From Terriglobia bacterium (GTDB lineage: Bacteria; Acidobacteriota; Terriglobia; Terriglobales; Acidobacteriaceae): a stretch of 64,000 bases of DNA. The DNA is taken from NCBI GenBank assembly GCA_020073465.1, contig JAIQFC010000020.1, positions 1 to 64,000 of the forward strand, in the 5' to 3' direction. Below, in pieces: positions 35,302-44,023 of this stretch (the first letter of the stretch is position 1; every line of letters begins with the position of its first letter). A program made the position numbers and the translations under genes. The notes under the pieces were generated by a model, which worked only from the letters and a program-made list of their open reading frames with translations, was not told the DNA's origin and did no database searches.

Positions 35302-36705
35302 CTAGTCCTCAACGCCCTGCTCCGTGATCTGCTCCGACGGCTCTCCGCCCACCATGGCCTGCGCCACCATCAACTGCCGCGCCTCGACGCGAATCTTGGG
35401 TAATTGCACTGCAAACCACCATGCTCCCGCGAGGGAGGCCAATCCGCCAATGGCTACGGTAAGCGGTGCACCCAGCCGGTCCGAGAGCGCTCCCCCGAGC
35501 AGCGCCCCAACCGGGGCCATGCCCATGAACATCATCGAATAGACTGCCATGGTGCGCCCCCGCATTGCGTCCGGCACCATCGCCTGAATCAGCGTGTTCG
35601 AAGATGCCATCTGCAACATGATGAAGTATCCCACCGGAAGAAGCAGGATCACCGACACCCAGAACGACTTTGACACCGCAAACAGCATCAGACTCACGCC
35701 AAAACCCGCGCAGCATACGGTGACCCACCGTCCGAGCCCTTTCACTCCCGAGCGTACAGCCAGAGTCAGCGCTCCCAGCAGCGCTCCTACGCCGGTAGCA
35801 CCCATGAGGATGCCCAGCCGCACGGCACCCAAATCTCTGGACCCGATCAGCGAGGCAAACTCCTGCCCCCCGCTGTGCAAGATGCGGTCCGCAAAAATTG
35901 GCATCAGTACTACGTAAGGCATTCCTGTAATGCTGACCACGCCCAACAACGTCAACAACGCTCGAATCGGCGCTGTGTGCCTGACGAACTGGAATCCTTC
36001 AATGATGTGTTCGAGCGGCGAGGCATGTCGCGAAACTCTTGGAGGAGCGTGCACATCCATCATCAGCAGCCCGATGATCACCGCGATGTAGCTCACACCG
36101 TTGGCGAAGAAGCACCAGCCTTCACCCAGCTTCGCCACCAGGATTCCTGCCACTGCCGGCCCGATCACGCGAGCCCCGTTAAACATGGAAGAATTGAGCG
36201 CGATGGCATTCATCAAGTCTTCTTTGCCCACCATGTCCACCAGGAAAGCCTGGCGACCGGGAATATCGAACGCGTTGACGACTCCGAGGAGCGCAGCCAG
36301 GACGAATATCAGCCAGACTCGACCTTCCACTTCATGGGAGAGCGTCAGAGCCGCCAAGATAAATGCCAACAACATCGACGCAATTTGCGTGCCGATGACT
36401 ACGCGCTGCCGGTTGAAACGATCGGCCGTGATCCCACCGATGGGCGCAAAAAGGAACACTGGAATCTGGCTGGCAAATCCGACCGCGCCAAGCTTCAAGC
36501 CCGATCCCGTCAACCGGTAGACGAGCCACGACTGGGCCACGCTCTGCATCCAGGTGCCGACCAGCGAGATGAGTTGTCCGCTGAAGAAAAGTTGGAAGTT
36601 CCGGTGCCGAAGCGCCCGGCCTGCCGCCTGCCACCGCGATGTGTGGCCTGAAGCCGCCTCATCGCCGCTCGCCGCATGATTGTTAGCGATCTTCGAATCT
36701 GCCAC
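35302..36705 (-). CDS. MFS exporter (EntS-like, MFS_3 type)
   Basis: A 467-residue major-facilitator protein with twelve helices. It shows NFQLFFSGQLISLVGTWMQSVAQSWLVYRLT, typical of the enterobactin-exporter/MFS_3 group, then GGITADRFNRQRVVI (loop 2-3 motif) and AMRGRTMAVYSMMFMGMAPVGALLGG (loop 8-9). N- and C-terminal tails are hydrophilic. Substrate cannot be named; no siderophore genes lie near. Start is GTG. The ~265-base gap to the divergent PilZ gene holds both promoters and no gene that I can support. About 280 bases downstream of its start region lies a GGGCTAGAGCCCT hairpin near 35.19 kb. Confidence 0.85.
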   Translation of the reverse strand: MADSKIANNHAASGDEAASGHTSRWQAAGRALRHRNFQLFFSGQLISLVGTWMQSVAQSWLVYRLTGSGLKLGAVGFASQIPVFLFAPIGGITADRFNRQRVVIGTQIASMLLAFILAALTLSHEVEGRVWLIFVLAALLGVVNAFDIPGRQAFLVDMVGKEDLMNAIALNSSMFNGARVIGPAVAGILVAKLGEGWCFFANGVSYIAVIIGLLMMDVHAPPRVSRHASPLEHIIEGFQFVRHTAPIRALLTLLGVVSITGMPYVVLMPIFADRILHSGGQEFASLIGSRDLGAVRLGILMGATGVGALLGALTLAVRSGVKGLGRWVTVCCAGFGVSLMLFAVSKSFWVSVILLLPVGYFIMLQMASSNTLIQAMVPDAMRGRTMAVYSMMFMGMAPVGALLGGALSDRLGAPLTVAIGGLASLAGAWWFAVQLPKIRVEARQLMVAQAMVGGEPSEQITEQGVED

Positions 36706-36970
36706 GTTTGCTTCTTGGATGACGCTGGGTCAGGCTACGCATCACTATATCGTGACCGTCACGGTCCAGCCGAGCAGGCGCTGGCAGCGCGTTTTCCACA
36801 GCCACGGTGCGATGAAGGGCAGCCCACGGCGGCCTGTACAGCGTGCAAGTCTAAGCGTGTGACCAATTTGGGAAAGTCAGGCATCTGTTACCAACTTGCA
36901 ACTTCTCCGGCGTCCCAACTTGCGGTACAGTCGCCTGTGCGCTCCCCCGGCGACTCGCAACCAGGCCTCT

Positions 36971-37429
36971 ATGACGACTCCTCCAGTTCGGGTTGAACGC
37001 CGCGCCGGTCAGAGATTCTCTTTCCTTCTTCCTGTCTCATTGCGCGAGAGTTCAAGTGGAACGGAGGGTCTGGGCTTCACGCAGGACCTCAGTTCTCGCG
37101 GGGTCTTCTTTTTCACCGATGCTGCATTGCATGAAGGTGGCGAGATCGAACTGACTCTTAACATGCCCTCCGAGATCACGCTGGGCGAGACCATGCGGGT
37201 GCGTTGCCGTGGCCGCGTCCTGCGGGTGGTCAAGCGATCCGACCCAGGCTTGCTGGAAGTTCCCGCTCGGAGCGAAACCAAGGTCGGAGTCGCTGTTCGC
37301 TTCGACGGATACGAATATCTTCCGGAGGCCGCGGACGGGCCAGCGACATTCCAGCGCGTTTCTTCTCTACACGGCCATGGCGAAGAAGAACAGCCTCTCC
37401 GAGGGCTTGCGCACGTGCCGCCTCTTTGA
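36971..37429 (+). CDS. PilZ-domain protein
   Basis: A 152-residue protein with one PilZ-like domain. The first c-di-GMP motif RxxxR may be R-x-E-R-R near the start (VRVERRAGQRFSF), and the second, D/NxSxxG, is DLSSRGVFF. A long beta-barrel follows (GGEIELTLNMPSEI, RVLRVVKRSD, VGVAVRFDGYEYLP). It could bind c-di-GMP and act on motility or polysaccharide systems. It lies in front of the CpaE-like gene and may be linked to pilus or secretion control. The C-terminal 25 residues are unconserved. Confidence 0.8.
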   Translation: MTTPPVRVERRAGQRFSFLLPVSLRESSSGTEGLGFTQDLSSRGVFFFTDAALHEGGEIELTLNMPSEITLGETMRVRCRGRVLRVVKRSDPGLLEVPARSETKVGVAVRFDGYEYLPEAADGPATFQRVSSLHGHGEEEQPLRGLAHVPPL

Positions 37430-37688
37430 GTTGGGGATTCGGCCTCTGCTGCCCTCGGCGAACGTCGCTACTCCGGTTTCTACCTCTTTTGAATCCTTTT
37501 CAAGGGCTTCACTTTGCCTTACAATGATCCGTAATTCGGACCAGTCGCTTCAGGATTCTTCTTTGTGCACCTCTCGTCGCTGTCGCTCTTCATGCTTTCG
37601 CGCCCAGAGTTTTCGCGCGGATCGCGCGCTGGGATTGCTGCGGCCCATTACCTAAGTCATTTGGCGGGGAGTACGTTCTCTTTCTAAC

Positions 37689-38960
37689 ATGCAAACACCG
37701 AGAGAAATCAGCGAGAACCGCGCAATGCATGGGATCGCCGTAGCCCTCCTCACCGAGGACCAGGAGCACTTATCCGCGCTGCAGAATCGCCTCGAAGCTA
37801 CGCGCCTGGGGCACGCTGTGTTCAGTCATGCCGGCTTTCCGGCTGGTCCGACCGACTCGATTCTTCGCCAGATCCAGGAGTCCCGCGCAGAGGTAGTTAT
37901 CGTCGATATCTCTCCGAAGGATCCGCAGCGAGCGATCACCGCCATTGAACTGATTCGCGCGACCACGCTGCAGATCGCCATTTTTGCCAACGGCGAGATG
38001 ACCCAGCCTGCGTCCATCGTCGCCAGCATGCGCGCGGGGGCCGGGGAGTATCTGGATACGAATGCCGGATCCGAGGCATTGCTGGAGGCTCTCACCCGTT
38101 ACAGTTCGACGCGCACTCGCGCCCGCGGTACTGCCGGGAAGGCTCGCATTTTCACCTTCCTGAGCGCCAAGGGAGGGGCCGGATCAACCACTGCCGCCGT
38201 AAACACCGCGGTTGCCCTGCAACAGGCTCATGGCGATGTAGTTCTAGTGGATTTTGCGCCCATCGGCCACGCTTCCCTGCACCTGAACCTGCACCCGCAG
38301 TTCGGCGTGCTGGATGCCCTGCAAAACCTTCACCGCCTCGACGTGTCGCTGCTTGACGGCCTCATGACAACTACGAAAGAAGGTCTACACCTTCTTGCCG
38401 GCCCTCAGCAGCCCTATCAGACTGAGCCGACACCGGCAGAACTTGCGCGCCTTTTCGATCTGCTCGTGAATCACTACCGATTCGTGATCGTCGATGGCTC
38501 CAGCCGCCTCGATCCCACAACGCGTCTGCTCTCCGATCTCTCGAATGCTGTTCTCGTGGTCGCTCAGACCGACGTAGTTTCCCTGTGGAGCGCCAGCCGC
38601 ATCCACGCCTTCCTTGAAGAAGGGACCGGCCGCAACCGCATGCGGATGGTTCTGAATCGTTACAAGAAGATTCCCGGCTTCACCGACGAGGACATCGAGA
38701 AGGCCACCAGTTGCAGGGTTTTGTGGAAGATTCCAAACGCGTATAACGCCATCTCGCCGGCGATCGATCACGGTACGCCGGTCGTCCTGCAGGAAGGCCC
38801 AGAGATTAGCCGCTCTTTCCACGCGTTGGCTACCGCTCTCGCAGAAGCTGGCGCCAATCCCGATGGCAGTCTCGATCTGGTCTACGGTCAGGAGAAACCC
38901 GAAGCCAGAAAGAAACCCCTGGCCCGCCCCAACCTCTCGCCCATTCGCGCCGGTCAGTAA
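37689..38960 (+). CDS. CpaE/TadZ-like ATPase with receiver-like N-domain
   Basis: A 423-residue protein. The N-terminal ~135 residues form a receiver-like domain (VALLTEDQEHLSALQNRLEA, then EVVIVDISPKDPQRAI). The C-terminal ParA/MinD domain begins at about residue 152 with the deviant Walker A SAKGGAGSTTAAVNTAVAL, then DFAPIGHASLHLNLHPQFGVLD and IVDGSSRLD. TadZ/CpaE proteins place Flp/Tad pilus machinery at poles. No tadA, tadB, tadC or pilin gene is beside it, so it is an orphan here. The 258 bases before it hold no gene I can support. Confidence 0.85.
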   Translation: MQTPREISENRAMHGIAVALLTEDQEHLSALQNRLEATRLGHAVFSHAGFPAGPTDSILRQIQESRAEVVIVDISPKDPQRAITAIELIRATTLQIAIFANGEMTQPASIVASMRAGAGEYLDTNAGSEALLEALTRYSSTRTRARGTAGKARIFTFLSAKGGAGSTTAAVNTAVALQQAHGDVVLVDFAPIGHASLHLNLHPQFGVLDALQNLHRLDVSLLDGLMTTTKEGLHLLAGPQQPYQTEPTPAELARLFDLLVNHYRFVIVDGSSRLDPTTRLLSDLSNAVLVVAQTDVVSLWSASRIHAFLEEGTGRNRMRMVLNRYKKIPGFTDEDIEKATSCRVLWKIPNAYNAISPAIDHGTPVVLQEGPEISRSFHALATALAEAGANPDGSLDLVYGQEKPEARKKPLARPNLSPIRAGQ

Positions 38961-38964
38961 GATC

Positions 38965-39082
38965 AGTACCCAGTTGCCAGTACCCAGCGGAACTGTGCAA
39001 AATTACAGCACTCTTTGAGAGCTCAGGAAAGCTACGAGAAACCACGCGGAAAAGCGTGCCGTGGATGGCTAGTACTGGGTAC
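38965..39082. repeat. inverted 'GTACCCAG' word repeat
   Basis: CAGTACCCAGTTGCCAGTA and a following CCCAG begin a few bases after the CpaE stop; the inverted form AGTACTGGGTAC lies at 39071-39082, just before the next gene's end. Together they bracket the convergent gap between two genes and could form a long stem. The same word occurs in tandem at 43992-44022. Confidence 0.55.
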
Positions 39083-39088
39083 CGACAA

Positions 39089-39628
39089 TTAGTTTCTGGT
39101 CGCGGGCGCCGGTCCCGCATCCTGCGGAAAGAGCTTGAACACGACGTCGCGGGTGCGCGAACTCACTTTCTTGTCCGCATCCGTTGAGTTCTGGCTCAGC
39201 GTACCCTTCAGCACGTAATAAGCCTCGTCGCCGGGATTCTTTCCCTCCCCGCGCTGGATGGTTCCTTTGAACTCAAACCAAACCCCATGCACCGTCTCGG
39301 TGGTGAAGTTCAGCTTAGTGCCCTCGAGTTTGCCCGACTTGAAAAACTGGTCGAGAAATGCCCCTTTGTCGCTCTCGCCCTCGCCGTAACGCGATACAAA
39401 TCCGGTCACGTGTCCCTCGTCCTCCACTGTTACCTGCAGGAATTCACCTTCCTTCAGGAAGGTGTACATTCCGGAGAATTCCTGTCCTGCCCTGGGGTCC
39501 TTTGTGGGCTTGGAGGCGTTCTGGGCGCCGGCGCCAGGCGCGGGCTTGGCATCCTGAGCATTGAGGGTGAGACAGAACGTTGCTAGCAACGCAACCAGAA
39601 TCAGGAAGATGGCCCGCCAATCCCTCAT
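39089..39628 (-). CDS. exported protein of unknown function
   Basis: A 179-residue protein with a signal peptide (WRAIFLILVALLATFCLTLNAQ). A Pro/Ala/Lys-rich spacer follows, then a compact beta-rich domain: GQEFSGMYTFLKEGEFLQVTVEDEGHV, GEGESDKGAFLDQFFKSG, and TTETVHGVWFEFKGTIQRGEGK. The pattern of alternating strands looks like a lipocalin-like or small beta-barrel fold, but I recognise no named family. It is divergent from the long TonB gene with about 115 bases between. Similar proteins occur in other Acidobacteriota, by my recollection; function unknown. Confidence 0.7.
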   Translation of the reverse strand: MRDWRAIFLILVALLATFCLTLNAQDAKPAPGAGAQNASKPTKDPRAGQEFSGMYTFLKEGEFLQVTVEDEGHVTGFVSRYGEGESDKGAFLDQFFKSGKLEGTKLNFTTETVHGVWFEFKGTIQRGEGKNPGDEAYYVLKGTLSQNSTDADKKVSSRTRDVVFKLFPQDAGPAPATRN

Positions 39629-39742
39629 ATTTGTGTCTCCCCCGGCTCAGTGCCAATCCTACCACTGGAGGGGCGGGTCAGTGCCGTACTCCCCATTTGC
39701 CCTCACGGCTACCCCAAACCGCACTTTCCCATCTAACATAGG

Positions 39743-41551
39743 ATGATGCATGCTTCGGGCCCCGTCCAAGTGGCAGAACCGCGCTCGCAGCACTGGGTCC
39801 CCGACATGCGGCTCCGAGTTGAACTCCCGCCCTGGCATCAAACCTTCCTCGGCAACCTTCTCGATCTGGTGAAGCGGCCCGAGCCTTTGCGACTAGAACT
39901 GACCTCCGCGCCCGCCCCGTTCTGGCCCGATGTGTTTGTGAAGCGTGGCCTTCCCTGGCGCCGATTCGTGGAGTCGGCTGGGTATCACGTCCTCGCGTTC
40001 GTTGTGTTCATTGCGTTTTCCCGGCTTCTCGAGCTGCATCCGCAGCCCGCGCCCCGTCCTACCTTCGAGCACTCCCAGGTGATCTACTACCAACCGGCGG
40101 AATACCTGCCGCCGCTCGACACTCGACGCGTCGACCCTGCTCCGCCGAGGAAGGCAGATCCTGAATTCTCGCGGCAGCCGATCATTTCGGTGCCGCCGGA
40201 GGCGGACAACCGAACACAGACGATCGTCACCCCTCCCAACGTCAAGCTGAAGCAGGATGTACGCCTGCCCAACATCGTGGCATGGTCGGATAGGCCGGAA
40301 CTGCCGATTGCCCCAGCGCCGCTGGTTCCGGCGGCGAGCATCTCGCGCCTGAGTCCGCAGCTGGAAACGTCGGTGGTAGCTCCTCCACCGGACCCGACCC
40401 GTCTGGTCGGCCATCGGGATACGCTGGCGATGCAGACTGCTGTAGTCGCTCCGCCGCCTGATCTTTCTGTTGCCACGAAAACGGCATTTCAAGCTCCTCA
40501 GCCAGCCGTTATCGAGCCACCGCCAAGCGTTGCCATCCCTTCTGCCCGTCCGCTGGGAGAGCTCAACATCGCTCGCTCGTCCGTAATTGCTCCGGTTCCA
40601 CAGCTGGCCGTCGGCGAACAGCGGGCAATCCCGGGCGTCGCAGGCCGACGACCGGGCGTTGCGCCTCAAGTGGTACCCCCGCCGCCCTCGCTCGCAGGAT
40701 CTTCATCGGCGGCCGCAGGCGGACGCGTCATCGCCCTCAACCTCCATCCGGCGGTGGGTGCTCCCGCTGTGACGCCCCAGGGAAATCGCCGTGGAGCTTT
40801 TGCGGCCACGCCGGAGGGCCATTCCGGGGCCTCCGGTGATCCTGGAGTGTCGCCGGGAAGTGCGTCTGGCACGAACGGTTCTGGCAAGGGCAACGCCAAG
40901 GAAGGTGGAAATGGAAGCGGGTCACGAAATGGAAGCAGCGATCTTCCCGCGGGGCTCTACGTGGGCAAAGCAGCTGATCCAGCGAAGAACGGACCCGTGG
41001 CCGGCGACCCTGCTCCAAAGAGTTTCGGCCCGTCAGCCTCGGTGAATCCCAGGCTCATGGCGAGCCTTCCGCCGCCACGTGTATCCAGCGTGCCAGCACG
41101 TTCTCTGCAGCCGGAAAGCGCGACGAAGCTCTCCGAAGCCGAACGCGCTGTATTCGGCCCTCGAAGGTTCTACTCCCTGACCCTGAACATGCCGAACCTG
41201 AACTCGGCTGGCGGAAGCTGGGTCATCCGCTTTGCGGAACTGAAGCAAAGTTCGAGTTCGAACCCAGATGACCTTTCCGCCCCCGCCGCCACGCGTAAAG
41301 TTGATCCGGCATATCCTCTGGAGTTGATGCGTCAGAATGTCGCTGGAACAGTTATTCTTTACGCAGTCATTCACGCCGATGGCAGTGTGGGCAATGTCCG
41401 AGTTCTCAGCAGTGTCGATGACCGCCTTGACCAGTTCGCCAGTCAGGCCGTCTCGCAATGGCGATTCCAACCCGCCACAAGGAACGGCACCGCAGTCGAT
41501 GTGGAAGCTACCTTCCACATTCCCTTCCGGCCCAGCCGGCCGGGCTTTTGA
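39743..41551 (+). CDS. long TonB-family energy transducer
   Basis: A 602-residue protein with a TonB C-terminal domain. A cytoplasmic N-terminus of about 75 residues leads to one membrane helix (GYHVLAFVVFIAFSRLLEL). A very long Pro-rich and Gly/Ser-rich periplasmic section (PPPPSL, GSRNGSSDLPAG) spans about residues 100-490. The C-terminal domain starts near DPAYPLELMRQNVAGTVILYAV and ends with VDVEATFHIPF. TonB proteins are usually 240-350 residues, so the spacer is unusually long. No exbB/exbD genes are nearby. It could energise the large receptor upstream in the window. Confidence 0.85.
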   Translation: MMHASGPVQVAEPRSQHWVPDMRLRVELPPWHQTFLGNLLDLVKRPEPLRLELTSAPAPFWPDVFVKRGLPWRRFVESAGYHVLAFVVFIAFSRLLELHPQPAPRPTFEHSQVIYYQPAEYLPPLDTRRVDPAPPRKADPEFSRQPIISVPPEADNRTQTIVTPPNVKLKQDVRLPNIVAWSDRPELPIAPAPLVPAASISRLSPQLETSVVAPPPDPTRLVGHRDTLAMQTAVVAPPPDLSVATKTAFQAPQPAVIEPPPSVAIPSARPLGELNIARSSVIAPVPQLAVGEQRAIPGVAGRRPGVAPQVVPPPPSLAGSSSAAAGGRVIALNLHPAVGAPAVTPQGNRRGAFAATPEGHSGASGDPGVSPGSASGTNGSGKGNAKEGGNGSGSRNGSSDLPAGLYVGKAADPAKNGPVAGDPAPKSFGPSASVNPRLMASLPPPRVSSVPARSLQPESATKLSEAERAVFGPRRFYSLTLNMPNLNSAGGSWVIRFAELKQSSSSNPDDLSAPAATRKVDPAYPLELMRQNVAGTVILYAVIHADGSVGNVRVLSSVDDRLDQFASQAVSQWRFQPATRNGTAVDVEATFHIPFRPSRPGF

Positions 41552-41576
41552 GAGCTCAGCTCTCAGAGAACCGAGA

Positions 41577-43817
41577 CTACCGCCTGGCCGCTTTCCCTTT
41601 CTCCAGGGCCGCGTAGATCGCGGAGTCGGCGCAGACTTCATAGTAGGCCCGCTCGGTCCAGCCCTTCACGGAAAAGTCGTTGGTATCAATGCGCGGAACG
41701 CGGCTTTCCCGCACCACGATCTTCCGGAAGATATCCCGATCGACGGGGACGGTCCCGCTGAAGAGCCGGTACTCTCCCTTGTCCGAGGACGCGAATGACG
41801 CCGGCAGTTTCACCTTCAGCGGTTCCAGCGAAATCTCCTGCCGCAGCTTGCGGAATGCGGCTTCGTTCATGCGAATCCCGCTCAGGTTGAAGCTGAGAAC
41901 TACGTCCTCGGGGTTTCCGCCGGGCTCCGGATCCGCCGCCTGGAATGCGTAAACGTGGAATGGGCCCGCTTGCGCCTCCATCACCTTGCGCGCCCGTTTG
42001 TTGCACGACGAGAGACGGTCACTTTCGTTCAGAGCCTCGGAAATCATGATCTGATGCTCACCGTCCATCAGGTAGAGCGGAGCTGACTCCTGCAGGGTAA
42101 TGCCGATTCCCAACTCCAGCGGAGGCATCCCGGAACGCTGCACCAGTTCGTTATACCCACGTACTATCTCGATAATCTCGCGCGCCAGCACGCACGCGCG
42201 GCTCACCGCCAATCCGCGTTCACCCTCGCGCTCCAGAATCGCCAGAATGATGGCGTCGCCTTCCAGAAATACCTTCTGCGCACCATACTTAGCGAGAAGC
42301 TTGTTGACCGGATCATAAAAATTCAGGCTGAAGTAGGACGCCGGATTCAGCCCCTTCTCCATCAAAGTGCGCGTTAGCCGCGTGGAATCGCGGACGTCGG
42401 CCTTCAGCACAACGTGGCGCAGCACGCGCTCCGCATCCGGCTCCTGCTGCTCCTCTGGCAACAGGAATTCGTAAAGCGTGCCGTTCACCCGCGAGAGCTC
42501 CCGCAGCCGCTCGTTTCCCACCAGGCTCACCGCGTCGAGGGCGCCATTCAGGATATCCAGCCGCCGCAAGTCGCGGTGATAGTGGAAGAAGTCCTGCAAA
42601 AAGCGCGCCGCCACCTTCGCCCGCTCCGCTCCACGACAGCTCGCAACCTTGGCCACTGCCGCATACAGGTTGTTCGGAGAAAGCCGCCCATGATCCTGAA
42701 TCATGCGCTCCACACGGTCACATTCCGTCCGGTCGATGAGAGCGTTCTTCAACTGCTGTGGATTGATGCGGGGAGCGTACTCGCTCAGCAAAGGCACGAC
42801 GTGATATGACGCGATGACGTTTTCCATCACGCCTTCGTCTTCCAACAGCCGCACCCACGCCGCCAGCCGTTCCTGCTGCGCCAGGCCCTCGTCGCTCGAT
42901 TCGGGAGTTCCGCTCCCCACCAGGGAGCGAGCATTCTCCGGGACGTTCATCCAGCTTTCAATCGCCTCTCCGGTGGTTTCCTCGCCATAGAGGGAACGCA
43001 GAAATCCCGAGACGATCTCCCGCAGGCGCCCGTAGCGGTCGGGATCGCGATCCCAGTTGCCGAGCATCACGTAGTGCTCGGCGCACAGAAAGTCATCGCG
43101 CCCGTCTTCAGAAAACGCCAGCCGGTTCACAAACAGAGCGTAGGTGTCAGCATCCTGGCCAACTCCACGCTCGCCGAACAGAGATCGGCGCGTCCGGGCC
43201 AGCGTGCCCTTCTCGATTTCGCGCAGCGTCTCGAACAGCTCTTGCCCGGTTTTGCGCAAAATGATCTTCTTGCGTACCTGGAATGTCCCCAGCCGCTCGC
43301 CGTGCTCCAGGGCCTTTTGTTGCCGTGAACCATCGTAGCTCTTGAGTTGGACGCGACAGCGCTCCAGCACGTGGGCGAACTGCTGGTTCATCTCGTAGCG
43401 CAGAAACTTCATGACGGCCAGCCGCGCCAGCAAATCGACCGCGACTTTGCCTTCCTTCTTGGCCCGGTTCAGCGCCGCCGTGTGCAACTCGGCCAGCACG
43501 GACTTCCACTCTGCCGGTTCGCTTTTCGCGCGGGCAGTGCCGGCTTGTTGCCTCATCCAGGAGGGCGCTCGCGAAGCAGCCACGCTGGCCGCCTCCGCCG
43601 CCAGCAAGCCTTCCAGTTCGCCGTGGCGCGCGATCAGTTTTGCGATCTGCGTCCGCGCTGCTTCCACAAAGCGGGGGCTCAGGACCACATCATGCCGCAG
43701 GTTGTCGACCCCGACAGAAAGTCCTTCGAGTGAAATGGATGGTGTGGAAGCGGACAACTCCGGCGCCGCCGCTTTTTCCGGCGCTCCGCCTAGTCCAAAG
43801 ATGGGGATGCGTGGCAC
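41577..43817 (-). CDS. 746-residue protein with class III nucleotidyl cyclase-like domain
   Basis: The N-terminal ~465 residues are mostly helical, with no family I recognise. A class III cyclase-like domain follows at about 468-630: VVLKADVRDSTRLTRTL supplies the first metal Asp, VFLEGDAIILAIL the second, and the transition-state Asn and Arg are visible in EALNESDRLSS. A further domain to the end is beta-rich (LSFNLSGIRMNEAAF, FSVKGWTERAYYEVCA). The base-choosing Lys and Asp are not obvious, so ATP versus GTP versus no activity is open. It is convergent with the long TonB gene, separated by 25 bases holding a short palindrome. No signal peptide. Confidence 0.6.
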   Translation of the reverse strand: MPRIPIFGLGGAPEKAAAPELSASTPSISLEGLSVGVDNLRHDVVLSPRFVEAARTQIAKLIARHGELEGLLAAEAASVAASRAPSWMRQQAGTARAKSEPAEWKSVLAELHTAALNRAKKEGKVAVDLLARLAVMKFLRYEMNQQFAHVLERCRVQLKSYDGSRQQKALEHGERLGTFQVRKKIILRKTGQELFETLREIEKGTLARTRRSLFGERGVGQDADTYALFVNRLAFSEDGRDDFLCAEHYVMLGNWDRDPDRYGRLREIVSGFLRSLYGEETTGEAIESWMNVPENARSLVGSGTPESSDEGLAQQERLAAWVRLLEDEGVMENVIASYHVVPLLSEYAPRINPQQLKNALIDRTECDRVERMIQDHGRLSPNNLYAAVAKVASCRGAERAKVAARFLQDFFHYHRDLRRLDILNGALDAVSLVGNERLRELSRVNGTLYEFLLPEEQQEPDAERVLRHVVLKADVRDSTRLTRTLMEKGLNPASYFSLNFYDPVNKLLAKYGAQKVFLEGDAIILAILEREGERGLAVSRACVLAREIIEIVRGYNELVQRSGMPPLELGIGITLQESAPLYLMDGEHQIMISEALNESDRLSSCNKRARKVMEAQAGPFHVYAFQAADPEPGGNPEDVVLSFNLSGIRMNEAAFRKLRQEISLEPLKVKLPASFASSDKGEYRLFSGTVPVDRDIFRKIVVRESRVPRIDTNDFSVKGWTERAYYEVCADSAIYAALEKGKAARR

Positions 43818-43991
43818 TTTCGCCCAAACACTCCTCGGAAGTCGCTGATTTCACATGTACATATCGAGGCTAGCATGGGGGTCAGCGCCCGCCAAAGTTA
43901 CCTAGGTTACGGGGAGTGACGATACGCGGGGTGTTAGGAAAAGCGGAACTTCGGCAATGTCGAAGCCGACCGTCGTTGATTCTGTGTTTTG

Positions 43992-44022
43992 CTCGGTACT
44001 GGGTACTCGGTACTGGGTACTG
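43992..44022. repeat. tandem 14-mer (CTCGGTACTGGGTA) at gene end
   Basis: Two exact tandem copies of CTCGGTACTGGGTA are followed by CTG, ending at the stop codon of the peptidase gene on the reverse strand. It is a member of the word-repeat set, and its word matches the inverted pair at 38965-39082. Confidence 0.7.
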
Positions 44023-44023
44023 C

